Source: Nocardiopsis metallicus (GTDB taxonomy: Bacteria; Actinomycetota; Actinomycetes; Streptosporangiales; Streptosporangiaceae). From it: DNA of 64,000 bases. The notes beneath the pieces were generated by a model. The model ran no database searches, was not told the origin of the DNA, and saw nothing but the letters and a program-made list of their open reading frames with translations. Each line of letters opens with the position of its first letter. The stretch's first letter is position 1. The position numbers and the translations under genes are program-made. This document shows positions 14,839 to 25,692 of this stretch, piece after piece. Where the stretch lies: assembly GCF_014201115.1 (NCBI RefSeq), contig NZ_JACHDO010000001.1:7254001-7318000 (forward strand), given 5' to 3'.

Positions 14839-17280
14839 TCAGCGTTCGGGTTCGAACCAGACCGCGCCCAGCGGGGGCAGGGTGATCTCCGCGGAGAACG
14901 GCTGTCCGTGCCACTCCTGCGGCTGGGCCTCGACCGCGGTCGGCGCCTCGTACCCGGATCCGCCGAAACGGGGGTCGTCGGAGTTGAGCACCGACGTCCA
15001 CCGGCCCTCGGCGGGCAGGCCCACGCGCCAGTTCGGGCGGGGCACCGGTGAGAAGTTCACCGCGCAGGCCAGGACCGAGCCGTCCTCGCCCCGGCGCAGG
15101 TAGCTGAGCGTGTTCCCCTCGTGGTCGCCGCCGTCCAGCCAACTGAAGCCAGCCGGCTCGGTGTCCAGGGACCACAGCGCCGAGCGGGGCCGGTAGGCGT
15201 CGTTGAGCGCCTTGACCAGCCTCTGGGTCCCCGCGTGGTGCTCGAACTGCAGCAACCACCATGGCACCCCGGCCTCGTGCGACCACTCGTCGCCCTGGGC
15301 GATCTCGCCACCCATGAACAGCAGCTGCTTGCCAGGGTGCGACCACATGAACGACAGCAGCGCCCGCAGCGTGGCGGCACGCTGCCACTCGTCGCCGGGC
15401 GGCTTGTTGAACAGCGACTGCTTGCCGTGTACCACCTCGTCGTGGGACAGCGGCAGCACGTAGTTCTCGCTGTACGCGTAGACCATCGAGAACGTGATGT
15501 CGTTGTGGTGGTACTTGCGGTGGACCGGCTCCTTCTTCACGTACTCCAGCGAGTCGTGCATCCAGCCCATGTTCCACTTCAGCCCGAAGCCGAGCCCGCC
15601 GTGGTCCACCGGGCTGGTCACGCCCGTGTACGCCGTGGACTCCTCGGCGATCATCGCCACGTTCGGGTTGCGCCGGTAGACCGTGGTGTTGAGCTCCTTG
15701 AGGAAGTCGATCGCCTCCAGGTTCTCCCGGCCGCCGAACAGGTTCGGCTCCCACTGCCCGGAGTCCCGGGAGTAGTCCAGGTAGATCATCGAGGCCACGG
15801 CGTCCACCCGCAGGCCGTCGATGTGGAACTCCTCCAACCAGTACAGGGCGTTGGCCACGAGGAAGTTGCGCACCTCGGTCCGCCCGTAGTTGAAGATCAG
15901 CGTCCCCCAGTCCGGGTGCTCACCGCGCCGCGGGTCCGGATGCTCGTACAGCGCCGTGCCGTCGAACCGCGCCAGCGCCCACTCGTCCTTGGGGAAGTGC
16001 GCGGGCACCCAGTCCAGGAAGACCCCGATCCCGGCCCGGTGCAGCGAGTCCACCAGGTGCCGGAACTCGTCGGGTGAACCGAAGCGAGGGGTCGGCGCGT
16101 AGTACGACGTGACCTGGTAGCCCCACGAACCGTCGAAGGGGTGGCCCGCCACCGGGAGGAACTCCACGTGCGTGAAGCCCATGTCGCTGACGTACTCCAC
16201 CAGCTGGTCGGCCAGCTCGCGGTAGTCCAGCCCCGGCCGCCAGGAACCCAGGTGCACCTCGTAGACGCTCATCGGCGCGCGGTGCGGCTCCGAGCCCTTG
16301 CGATCGGTCATCCACTGCTCGTCCGACCACACGTGCTCGGAGGTGGTGACGACGGAGGCCGTCGCCGGTGGCATCTGGGTGCGCCGCGCCATCGGGTCGG
16401 CCTTGTCCCGCCAGTGCCCGTCGGCGCCCAGGACCTGGAACTTGTACAGGTCGCCGTCGCCCACGCCGGGCACGAACAGCTCCCACACGCCGCTGGAACC
16501 CAGGCTGCGCATGGGGTGCGCGATTCCGTTCCAGTAGTTGAAGTCGCCGATCACCCGCACCCCCCGGGCGTCCGGGGCCCAGACCGCGAAGCCCGTGCCC
16601 GAGACCTCGCCCATGGGCCCCTCGACGGTCGTGGTGTGCGCACCCAGAGCCCGCCACAGCTCCTCGTGGCGTCCTTCGCCGATCAGGTGCAGGTCCAACT
16701 CGCCCACGGTGGGCGCCGCCCGGTAGGCGTCGGCCTCGATCAGTTCGGGCCCGCCCTCCTCGTAGCGGACGGCGATCCGGTAGTCCTCGGTCTTCTGCGG
16801 GAGCCGGGCGGCGAACACGCCGCGGTGGCGGTGGGTGAGCCCGACACGGGTGCTGTCCGGCAGCACGGCGTCCACCTCGACCGCGCCGGGCCGCAGGACG
16901 CGCAGGTCGCGGCCGTGCAGACCCAGCACGGAGTGCGGGTCGTGGTGCCAGCCGTCCACCACCCGGTCGAGCTCGGCGACCAGGCCCGCGGAGAGCCCGG
17001 CGGGCGTGCGGGTCCGCCTGGGAGCCGCCTTCGCGGTCGTGGCGGTCGTCGTCTTCTTCGCGGCCGCCTTCTTCGGGGCCGTCTTCTTGGGCGCCGTCTT
17101 CGCGGTCGCTGTCTCGGCGGTGGCTGTCTTGGCGGCCGAAGCCTTGGCCGCGGGCTTCTGTTCGGCTGGCTTCTTCCGGGCGGGCTGCTTCCGGGTGGGC
17201 GCCTTCTTCGCCGCCGCGGGCTCCGCTGCCGCCGGTTGCTCGTCGGCTGTCGCGGACTTGTTGGTCGTGCGCGGTGACAA
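14839..17280 (-). CDS. glgB: 1,4-alpha-glucan branching enzyme
   Basis: An 813-aa GH13 branching enzyme that introduces alpha-1,6 branches into the glucan made by GlgE. The first ~75 residues are a Lys/Ala/Thr/Pro-rich tail (APKKTAPKKAAAKKTTT) resembling histone-H1-like tails. Then come CBM48-type N-domains (DPHSVLGLHGRDLRVLRPGA, GTGFAVWAPDARGVRVIGDF) and the GH13 barrel. Catalytic residues: nucleophile Asp in GLRVDAVASM, acid Glu in MIAEES, Asp in LPLSHDEVVHG. TTG 17280 is chosen because GGAG lies about 8 nt upstream and the family N-domain follows; the frame is open further upstream without similarity. It is the last gene of the glgE-treS-mak-glgB operon. Confidence 0.93.
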   Translation of the reverse strand: MSPRTTNKSATADEQPAAAEPAAAKKAPTRKQPARKKPAEQKPAAKASAAKTATAETATAKTAPKKTAPKKAAAKKTTTATTAKAAPRRTRTPAGLSAGLVAELDRVVDGWHHDPHSVLGLHGRDLRVLRPGAVEVDAVLPDSTRVGLTHRHRGVFAARLPQKTEDYRIAVRYEEGGPELIEADAYRAAPTVGELDLHLIGEGRHEELWRALGAHTTTVEGPMGEVSGTGFAVWAPDARGVRVIGDFNYWNGIAHPMRSLGSSGVWELFVPGVGDGDLYKFQVLGADGHWRDKADPMARRTQMPPATASVVTTSEHVWSDEQWMTDRKGSEPHRAPMSVYEVHLGSWRPGLDYRELADQLVEYVSDMGFTHVEFLPVAGHPFDGSWGYQVTSYYAPTPRFGSPDEFRHLVDSLHRAGIGVFLDWVPAHFPKDEWALARFDGTALYEHPDPRRGEHPDWGTLIFNYGRTEVRNFLVANALYWLEEFHIDGLRVDAVASMIYLDYSRDSGQWEPNLFGGRENLEAIDFLKELNTTVYRRNPNVAMIAEESTAYTGVTSPVDHGGLGFGLKWNMGWMHDSLEYVKKEPVHRKYHHNDITFSMVYAYSENYVLPLSHDEVVHGKQSLFNKPPGDEWQRAATLRALLSFMWSHPGKQLLFMGGEIAQGDEWSHEAGVPWWLLQFEHHAGTQRLVKALNDAYRPRSALWSLDTEPAGFSWLDGGDHEGNTLSYLRRGEDGSVLACAVNFSPVPRPNWRVGLPAEGRWTSVLNSDDPRFGGSGYEAPTAVEAQPQEWHGQPFSAEITLPPLGAVWFEPER

Positions 17281-17345
17281 TTCGACTCCGTGGTTGTGGT
17301 GTGCGGATGGCGGGGAGGGCGGTGGTCGAGCAGGGGGACGCGGAA

Positions 17346-17375
17346 GGCGGCCGCCGTGCGCGAACGGCGGCCGCC
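17346..17375 (-). terminator. mak-glgB intercistronic hairpin
   Basis: A perfect 12-bp stem (GGCGGCCGCCGT with ACGGCGGCCGCC) and a 6-nt loop in the 101-bp gap between mak and glgB. There is no T tract on the minus strand, so it could partly attenuate glgB or protect upstream mRNA. Confidence 0.45.
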
Positions 17376-17381
17376 CCGGAC

Positions 17382-18797
17382 TCAGCCGGGCACCCGGGGT
17401 GCGCCGGCCGCTGTGGTTCCTGATCCGGCGGTGACGCCGCTGGCCGCCGTGGCGATGGACTCCAGCGGAACCCGGAGCCAGTTGGGTCGGTTGCGCGCCT
17501 CGTACAGGACCTCGTAGACGGCCTTGTCGAACTCGAAGGCGCGCAGCACGGTCAGGTGCTTCTCCGGGTCGGCCCCGCCGCCGTCGGCGTAGCCCCGGCA
17601 GAACGCGTCCCGGTTGCGCCGGGCCCAGGACCGCGCGGCCCACGACAGCTCAGGGTCCTCGTCCTGCCCGACCAACAGGTACCCGGCCGCGTAGTCGAAG
17701 GAGCGCAGCATCCCGGCCACGTCCCGCAGCGGGCTCGACAGCCGCTGGCGCTCACGCACCGGGACGGTCGGCTCACCCTCGAAGTCCAGCAGCACCCACC
17801 CGGACTCGGGCCGGATGACCTGCCCAAGGTGGTAGTCGCCGTGGATGCGTTGGATGGGCAGCGGCTCGTCCACCCGGGCGAAGTCGGCGTAGGCCTCCAT
17901 CACCCGGGGCGCGTGCTCGGCCAGTTCGGGCACCTCCGCGCTGGCCATGGCCAGGCGTTCCACCATGGCGTCGGCCAGCTCGGCCGCCGCCGAGGGCGAG
18001 AGCACGTCCGTGGGCAGTGCCCGCGCCAGTGAACTGTGCACCTCGGCGGTGGTCCGCCCGAGCCGGGCGGCCTCCTCGCTGAAGTCGGCCTCCGCCCCCT
18101 CCAACAGGGTCCGGACGTTCTCCGTGGCCAGCACCCACCCGTCCGTGGCGTCCGGGACGAAGGTCTGCAGCAGGGCCAGCGTGGTCGGTGCGCGATGGCC
18201 GGACAGGTCCGCCTCGATCCACCCGCACGGGCGCGCCACGTACGGCGAACCGGACAGCGCCATGTTCAGCTCCAGGTCCGGGTTGTGGCCGGGCCAGAGC
18301 CTGCGGAAGGTCTTGAGGACGTAGTCGCGTCCGTAGACCAGCGAGGTGTTGGACTGCTCACCGGTCAGCAGGCGCCCCGGACCGCAGGCGGTGATGGTGG
18401 TGCCCGGCAGAGTGCGGAACCGTACCCGGCCGCGTCGGCCGGTGGTCTCCTGTGTGGTGAACCGTTCCAGCAGCAGCGCCGTGAGCTGCGGGTCGTGCGC
18501 GGCGTCGTAGACCACCCGGGGGCGGCCGCCCGCGACCTGGCACACGCCGATGGCGGTGCGGGCCAGGTTCGGGGGCAGGGACCGGGGCGGGCGCGAGCCG
18601 AGCAGCACCTGGTAACGGGAGCTGAGGCCGCGCTGCCCCGCCTGGATGACGAGCATGTTCAGGTCGGGTCCGCCGGGGCCGGCCGAGACCAGGGTGTACC
18701 TGCTTTCGATCCGGACCTGCCGGATCGGGATCCCCTTACCGGAGAACCATCGTTGACGGGGTAGCCAGACTGCCAGGAGTTCTTCGAGCTGTGACAT
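17382..18797 (-). CDS. mak: Maltokinase
   Basis: A 471-aa maltokinase (Pep2/Mak) that makes maltose-1-phosphate from maltose and ATP, feeding GlgE. Motifs: LAVWLPRQRWFSGKG at the N-terminus; RLLTGEQSNTSLVYGRDYVLKTFRRL; the aminoglycoside-phosphotransferase-like Brenner motif RIHGDYHLGQVI; and VLLDFEGEP with the Mg-binding Asp. ATG 18797 starts one base after the treS TGA (TGAGATG), so translation is probably coupled; no independent SD is visible. In some actinobacteria treS and mak are fused; here they are separate genes. Confidence 0.94.
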   Translation of the reverse strand: MSQLEELLAVWLPRQRWFSGKGIPIRQVRIESRYTLVSAGPGGPDLNMLVIQAGQRGLSSRYQVLLGSRPPRSLPPNLARTAIGVCQVAGGRPRVVYDAAHDPQLTALLLERFTTQETTGRRGRVRFRTLPGTTITACGPGRLLTGEQSNTSLVYGRDYVLKTFRRLWPGHNPDLELNMALSGSPYVARPCGWIEADLSGHRAPTTLALLQTFVPDATDGWVLATENVRTLLEGAEADFSEEAARLGRTTAEVHSSLARALPTDVLSPSAAAELADAMVERLAMASAEVPELAEHAPRVMEAYADFARVDEPLPIQRIHGDYHLGQVIRPESGWVLLDFEGEPTVPVRERQRLSSPLRDVAGMLRSFDYAAGYLLVGQDEDPELSWAARSWARRNRDAFCRGYADGGGADPEKHLTVLRAFEFDKAVYEVLYEARNRPNWLRVPLESIATAASGVTAGSGTTAAGAPRVPG

Positions 18798-18798
18798 C

Positions 18799-20715
<1,917 letters not shown>

Positions 20716-20816
20716 CTACTTCTCCCCACCAAGAATGTTCGACGTCGGATCCACAGGCTTCGCGGGCGGGGGAGAGGGGCGGCGCTCCGGCCGGGCCCCC
20801 TCCTCGCCCGAGCCCG

Positions 20817-22784
20817 TCATCTGCCGTGGACGGTGAACACGTGCGCGGGTCCGGTCGCCGGGTCGAGGCGGACGTAGTTGTCCGCTCGCCAGGTGTATTC
20901 GCGGCCGGTCAACTCGTCGGTCACCCTGAGGTCCTCCTCCCACGTGCGGCCGATCGACGGCAGGTCCAGGTGCACCGTCGCCTCGCGGGCGTGGTGCGGG
21001 TCGAGGTTGACGACGGCGATGACGGCGTCGTCGGGCTCACCGGGGGCTCCGGGGCGGTGCTTGGAGAAGCAGATCAGCTCCGGCCGGTCCACGCGGTGGA
21101 AGCGCAGGTTGCGCAGCTCGTGCAGGGCCGGGTGGGCTCGGCGCAGCTCGTTCAGCCTGGTGATCAGCGGTGCGATGGTCTCGCCGGCGGTGTCGGCGGC
21201 GGCCCAGTCGCGCGGCCGGTACTCGAACTTCTCCGAGTGCAGGTACTCCTCGCTGCCCGGTGCGGCGGGTGTGTTCTCGCACAGTTCGAAGCCCGAGTAG
21301 ATCCCCCAGGTGGGTGAGAGCAGCGCGGCGAGCACCGCGCGCGCCTCGAAGGCGGGGCGGCCGCCCTCCTGGAGGTAGGCGTTGAGGATGTCCGGGGTGT
21401 TGGCGAAGAAGTTCGGCCGCAGCACGTGCGCCGTCTCCCGGCTGAGCTCGGTGAGGTACTCGGTGAGCTCGTCCTTGCCGTTGCGCCAGGTGAAGTAGGT
21501 GTACGACTGGTGGAAACCGATCTGTCCCAGGGCGCGCATCATCGCGGGGCGGGTGAAGGCCTCGGCGAGGAAGAGCACGTCGGGGTCGCGCTTGGCGACG
21601 TCGGCGAGCAGGCGCTGCCAGAAGGCGACCGGCTTGGTGTGCGGGTTGTCGACGCGGAAGATCCGCACGCCGTGGTCGATCCAGTGCCGGACCACCCTCA
21701 GGCACTCCTTGTAGAGGCCCTCGAAGTCGTTGTCGAAGCAGAGCGGGTAGATGTCCTGGTACTTCTTGGGCGGGTTCTCGGCGTAGGCGATGGAGCCGTC
21801 CGCGCGCTTGCTGAACCACTCGGGGTGCTCGGCCACCCAGGGGTGGTCGGGGGAGCACTGGAGCGCCAGATCGAGTGCGATCTCCAGGCCGTGCTCGGCG
21901 GCCTCGGAGACGAAGGCGTCGAAGTCGGCGAGGGTGCCCAGTTCCGGGTGGACGGCGTCGTGGCCTCCGTCGGCCGAACCGATCGCCCATACCGAGCCGG
22001 GGTCGCCCGGTCCGGCCTGGAGCGTGTTGTCGCGACCCTTGCGGTGGGTCTTTCCGACCGGGTGGATCGGTGGCAGGTAGACGACGTCGAAGCCCATGTC
22101 GGCGATGGCCGGAAGGCGTTTGGCGGCGGTGGCGAAGGTGCCGGAGACCTCTTGGCCGGGGGCGGTGTCGATCTGGGCGCCCTCCGAGCGGGGGAAGAAC
22201 TCGTACCAGGAGCCGAAGAGGGCGCGTTCGCGGTGGACCGCGACCTTGGTGCGCCTGGACCTGGTGACCAGCTCGCGCAGCGGTTTGTCTTCCATCGCCG
22301 CCAGGACCTCATCGGTGACGGCGGCCGCGAAGCGTTCCAGGGGGGTACGGGAGGTGTCGCGCAGCGTCTTGGCCGCGCTGGTCAGGGCGGGGGTGCGGGG
22401 GACGCGGCGACCGGCGCGGGCCAGCAGCCGGGCGCCCTCCTCCAGCACGAGTTCGGTGTCGGTGTCCAGGGGCAGTTTCACCCGGGCGACGCGGAGCCAG
22501 GTGGTGAAGGGATCGCTCCAGGACTCGACCGAGAACGACCAGTCCCCCTCGCGGGGCAGGCTGATCTCGGCCTCGTAGCGGTCGGTTCCGGGGGCCTTCT
22601 CGCGCATGCGGACCAGGGCCTCGCGGCGGCCCTTGGGGGAGTGCAGGACCACGCCCGCGGCGAGGGAGTCATGGCCTTCGCGGATCACGGTGGCGCCCAC
22701 GGTGAAGCGTTCTCCGGGAACGGCTTTCACCGGGCCTAGGTCGTTGTCTGGAGAGATATCGAGGATGGGCAGTCGTCCGATCAC
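20817..22784 (-). CDS. glgE: Alpha-1,4-glucan:maltose-1-phosphate maltosyltransferase
   Basis: A 655-aa GH13_3 enzyme that extends alpha-1,4-glucans with maltosyl units from maltose-1-phosphate. The N-terminus IGRLPILDISPDNDLGPVKA and the S-domain helices are typical. Catalytic residues: nucleophile Asp in RIFRVDNPHTKP, Glu in LFLAEAFTRP, Asp in FFANTPDIL. YLPPIHPVGKTHRKGRDN is also diagnostic. GTG 22784 is chosen for the conserved N-terminus and has no SD; TACGGT lies 7 nt upstream. It is the first gene of the operon and so sets expression of the whole trehalose-to-glycogen route. Confidence 0.96.
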   Translation of the reverse strand: MIGRLPILDISPDNDLGPVKAVPGERFTVGATVIREGHDSLAAGVVLHSPKGRREALVRMREKAPGTDRYEAEISLPREGDWSFSVESWSDPFTTWLRVARVKLPLDTDTELVLEEGARLLARAGRRVPRTPALTSAAKTLRDTSRTPLERFAAAVTDEVLAAMEDKPLRELVTRSRRTKVAVHRERALFGSWYEFFPRSEGAQIDTAPGQEVSGTFATAAKRLPAIADMGFDVVYLPPIHPVGKTHRKGRDNTLQAGPGDPGSVWAIGSADGGHDAVHPELGTLADFDAFVSEAAEHGLEIALDLALQCSPDHPWVAEHPEWFSKRADGSIAYAENPPKKYQDIYPLCFDNDFEGLYKECLRVVRHWIDHGVRIFRVDNPHTKPVAFWQRLLADVAKRDPDVLFLAEAFTRPAMMRALGQIGFHQSYTYFTWRNGKDELTEYLTELSRETAHVLRPNFFANTPDILNAYLQEGGRPAFEARAVLAALLSPTWGIYSGFELCENTPAAPGSEEYLHSEKFEYRPRDWAAADTAGETIAPLITRLNELRRAHPALHELRNLRFHRVDRPELICFSKHRPGAPGEPDDAVIAVVNLDPHHAREATVHLDLPSIGRTWEEDLRVTDELTGREYTWRADNYVRLDPATGPAHVFTVHGR

Positions 22785-22791
22785 TGGCTAC

Positions 22792-22797
22792 ACCGTA
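22792..22797 (-). promoter_or_regulatory. glgE: -10 element TACGGT of glgE, leaderless type
   Basis: On the minus strand TACGGT lies 7 nt before GTG 22784, with no SD between. Confidence 0.4.
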
Positions 22798-22991
22798 ATT
22801 GTCGTGGTTCGGGCGTTATGAGGTAACACGCGGTGAGGCGCGTGCGGAAATAATCGGAAGTTAATCCAACGCAAGGCGGAGTTAACGGAGAGCTGGAACA
22901 GAAACTGTCCAGATTGCGGCTTCGGTGCCCTCCACTGTCTATCGTCAGGCCTCTAGTGGGGTTTGGCGGAGTGCCGGGGCCGGATAATTAA

Positions 22992-23007
22992 TGTGATCCT
23001 CATCACA
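22992..23007. promoter_or_regulatory. CRP/FNR-type operator
   Basis: TGTGATCCTCATCACA matches the TGTGA-N6-TCACA consensus bound by cAMP-receptor-type regulators, including actinobacterial Crp/GlxR. It is about 210 bp before glgE and about 520 bp before the pbp gene. Carbon control of the glycogen operon would be logical. Confidence 0.6.
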
Positions 23008-23479
23008 CTAGGCGCGAGTGCAAAGACCTGGTATTTGCCTGGATTCTCCCTATCGAACCTCTCAAAACGGGCATAAGGCAACACCTGATTCTGGGGGCTC
23101 TGTAGTTGTTTTGGGATTGCCCTTCATGAAAAGTCGGAAAATTCCACTCGGATGTTGGTGGGGATGCCGGGGTGGGTAGGGATGAACGAATGCACCCCGT
23201 GGGTGCGGGGCCGTATTCCGGACATCCCCTTGTGTCCGATGACACCGCGTGCGTTGCATTGGCCCCAAAATCGGTCGCTCTGTCGCCGGGGTTGCCGAGT
23301 TCGTTGGGAAGCTCATCTTGATGTCAAGAAATGAGTCGGTGGATTTAGGGCGATGCGTCCGTTCGTGCGGTGCTTGGGCGATCTGAGAGCTTTGCCGTGG
23401 ATTGAGGAAGCTTTTCGGTGACACGCCCGATTTGACGGAGTTCCCTTTGCGTGCGTCCTGCGAGGGTGGTCGATGGAGT

Positions 23480-23500
23480 GGCCGCCCCCGTGGGGCGGCC
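23480..23500 (+). other. Hairpin in the pbp leader
   Basis: A perfect 9-bp stem, GGCCGCCCC with GGGGCGGCC, loop CGT, ending 23 nt before GTG 23524. It leaves the SD (AGGGGGA) free. Confidence 0.4.
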
Positions 23501-23523
23501 CGCGCACGACGTAGGGGGACGAC

Positions 23524-25692
23524 GTGAGCGAAGCGAGCCAGGGAGGCCCGGGAGGGTTCTCCGCGAAGGGGTTCCGGGGCTGGTTCCGCGGGATGCTGGA
23601 AGAAGTCGACCGCAAACGCGACGCACGCGGCACGGTTCTGCGGCTGTCGGGGCTCGGGGTCGTGGCCGGGCTCCTGTCGGCGGCCCTGGTCATGCCCTGG
23701 GCGGGCAGCACCGGACTGGTCGCCAGGGACGCGGCGGCCAGCTTCATGGCTCTGCCCGGCGACATCGAGGTACCGCACCTGTCCTCGCGCATCCTGCTCA
23801 CCACCGACGACGGGACGCCCTTCGCGGAGGTCGCCGAACGCGAACGCGAGGTCGTGGGCCTCGACGAGATCAGCCCGTGGGCGACCAAGGCCCTCATGGC
23901 GATCGAGGACGACCGTTTCTACGAACACAGCGGCCTGGACCTGCGCGGTGTGCTGCGCGCCGCGGCCCGGACCGCCCAGGGCGACATGCAGGGCGGTTCG
24001 ACCATCACCCAGCAGTACGTGAAGAACCTGCTCATCGAGACCGCCGAGAACGAGGAACAGGTCGAGGAGGCCAGCGCCCGGACCATGAGCCGCAAGCTCA
24101 CCGAGCTGCGCTACGCCATCGACATCGAGGAACGCCTCACCAAGGACGAGATCCTGGAGGGCTACCTCAACCTGTCCTACTTCGGCGCGGGCGCGCACGG
24201 GATCGAGGTCGCGGCCAAGCGGTACTTCTCCGTCTCCGCCGCCGATCTGGACCCCGGGCAGGCCGCACTGCTGGCCGGGCTGGTGCGCGGGCCCTCGTTC
24301 TACGACCCGCTCAACAACCCCGAGGACGCGCTGGAGCGCCGCAACCTCGTGCTGGACCGGATGGCCGCCACCGAGATGCTCAGCGCCGAGGAGGCAGCCG
24401 AGCACAAGGAGAAGGACCTGGGCATCGACGCCACCCCGCGCGGCGGCAGCTGTTCCGAGAGCGACTACCCGTTCTACTGCGACTACGTCATGCGCTGGCT
24501 GCGCAGCTCGGACCTGCTCGGCCAGACACTCGACGAGCGCGACCAGCGCCTGGTCCAGGGCGGGTTCACCGTGCGGACCGCGCTCGACGCCGCCGCCCAG
24601 GACGCCGCCCAGGAGGCCATCGACAAGCGGGTCCCGCACGAGGACTCCACGAAGTTCGCGGCCCAGGCGCTGGTCGAGCCCGGCTCCGGCCGGGTGCGCG
24701 GCCTGGCGCAGAACCTGCGCTACGGGTTCGACGACGAACAGGTCGGCACGACCTCCATCAACCTGTCCGTGGACCGGGCCGACGGCGGCTCCACCGGTTT
24801 CCAGGCCGGGTCCACCTTCAAGACCTACACGCTGGCCGCGGCCCTGGAGAGGGGCATGGGGTACGGCACCAGCTTCAACTCCCCCAAGAGCACGTCGGTC
24901 AGCGGCATGGCCAACTGCGAGGGCGGCACGATGGCCTCGTGGAACGTCCGCAACGCCGGGGAGAGCGACGAGGGCAGCCACAACATGATCAGCGCGACCA
25001 AGGGGTCGGTGAACACCTACTTCGCCCAGCTCCAGAAGCGCGTGGGCCTGTGCGCCACCGCGAGGATGGCCGAGAAGGCCGGGGTGCACCGCGCCGACGG
25101 TGAGGAGCTGGGGGTGTGGAGCTCCTTCACCCTCGGTGACCAGGAGGTGTCCCCGCTGAACGTGGCCGCCTCCTACGCGACCTTCGCCGCGCGCGGCGAG
25201 TACTGCGAGCCCCACCCGGTCCGTACGGTGACCGACGACGACAGCGGTGAGGAGCTCGAGGCCAGCACCCAGTGCGAGCAGACCGTCGAGCGGGAGGCAG
25301 CGGACGGGGTCAACCACCTGCTGCAGCAGACCTTCGACGGCGGTACCGCCAACGGCCTGGGGCTGGGCCGTCCGGCCGCGGGCAAGACCGGCACCACCGA
25401 CGGCGCCGCCTACGCCTGGTTCGCCGGGTACACGCCCAACCTGGCCTCGGCCGTGGTGGTGGGCGACGTGCGCGGTGGTGAGCAGAACCCGCTGCAGGGC
25501 GTGACGATCGGCGGCCGCTACTACGGCATCGTCTACGGCGGCACCCTGCCCGGCCCGATCTGGCAGGAGACCATGCGCGGAGCCACCGCGGGGCTGGAGG
25601 CCGAGGGCTTCGCCGGGTCGCCGAAGGCCTTCGGAGACCCGGACGCCGCACCGCCCAAGGAGAAGGAGGAGGACTCCGACTCCGACGCCTAG
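23524..25692 (+). CDS. Class A penicillin-binding protein
   Basis: A 722-aa bifunctional peptidoglycan synthase. A cytoplasmic N-terminus (~40 aa) is followed by one membrane anchor (SGLGVVAGLLSAALVMPWAG). The GT51 glycosyltransferase domain has AIEDDRFYEHSGLDLRG (catalytic Glu128) and GGSTITQQYVKNLL. The transpeptidase domain has SxxK in AGSTFKTYTLA (Ser430), SxN in KGSVNTYFAQ and KTGT near 621. The C-terminal ~35 residues are acidic (EKEEDSDSDA). SD AGGGGGA precedes GTG 23524. The TAG stop is the last base triplet before an IS982-family insertion, and the original downstream sequence resumes at 26682. Confidence 0.95.
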   Translation: MSEASQGGPGGFSAKGFRGWFRGMLEEVDRKRDARGTVLRLSGLGVVAGLLSAALVMPWAGSTGLVARDAAASFMALPGDIEVPHLSSRILLTTDDGTPFAEVAEREREVVGLDEISPWATKALMAIEDDRFYEHSGLDLRGVLRAAARTAQGDMQGGSTITQQYVKNLLIETAENEEQVEEASARTMSRKLTELRYAIDIEERLTKDEILEGYLNLSYFGAGAHGIEVAAKRYFSVSAADLDPGQAALLAGLVRGPSFYDPLNNPEDALERRNLVLDRMAATEMLSAEEAAEHKEKDLGIDATPRGGSCSESDYPFYCDYVMRWLRSSDLLGQTLDERDQRLVQGGFTVRTALDAAAQDAAQEAIDKRVPHEDSTKFAAQALVEPGSGRVRGLAQNLRYGFDDEQVGTTSINLSVDRADGGSTGFQAGSTFKTYTLAAALERGMGYGTSFNSPKSTSVSGMANCEGGTMASWNVRNAGESDEGSHNMISATKGSVNTYFAQLQKRVGLCATARMAEKAGVHRADGEELGVWSSFTLGDQEVSPLNVAASYATFAARGEYCEPHPVRTVTDDDSGEELEASTQCEQTVEREAADGVNHLLQQTFDGGTANGLGLGRPAAGKTGTTDGAAYAWFAGYTPNLASAVVVGDVRGGEQNPLQGVTIGGRYYGIVYGGTLPGPIWQETMRGATAGLEAEGFAGSPKAFGDPDAAPPKEKEEDSDSDA

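Larger units (their letters stand above)
22785..23523. other. 739-bp intergenic region glgE/pbp, AT-richer
   Basis: No convincing gene is seen; open frames here are shadows or start in mid-sequence. It holds the glgE leaderless promoter, GTTAAC/TTAATC-rich stretches (22855-22885), a CRP-type palindrome (22992-23007), a GCACCC-CGT-GGGTGC hairpin near 23191-23205 and the pbp leader hairpin. Confidence 0.6.

Noticed and set aside
23062-25317. 751-residue minus-strand open frame across the penicillin-binding protein gene
   Set aside because: It is antisense to a gene with full GT51 and transpeptidase motifs; its own translation is repetitive and shows no family motif.
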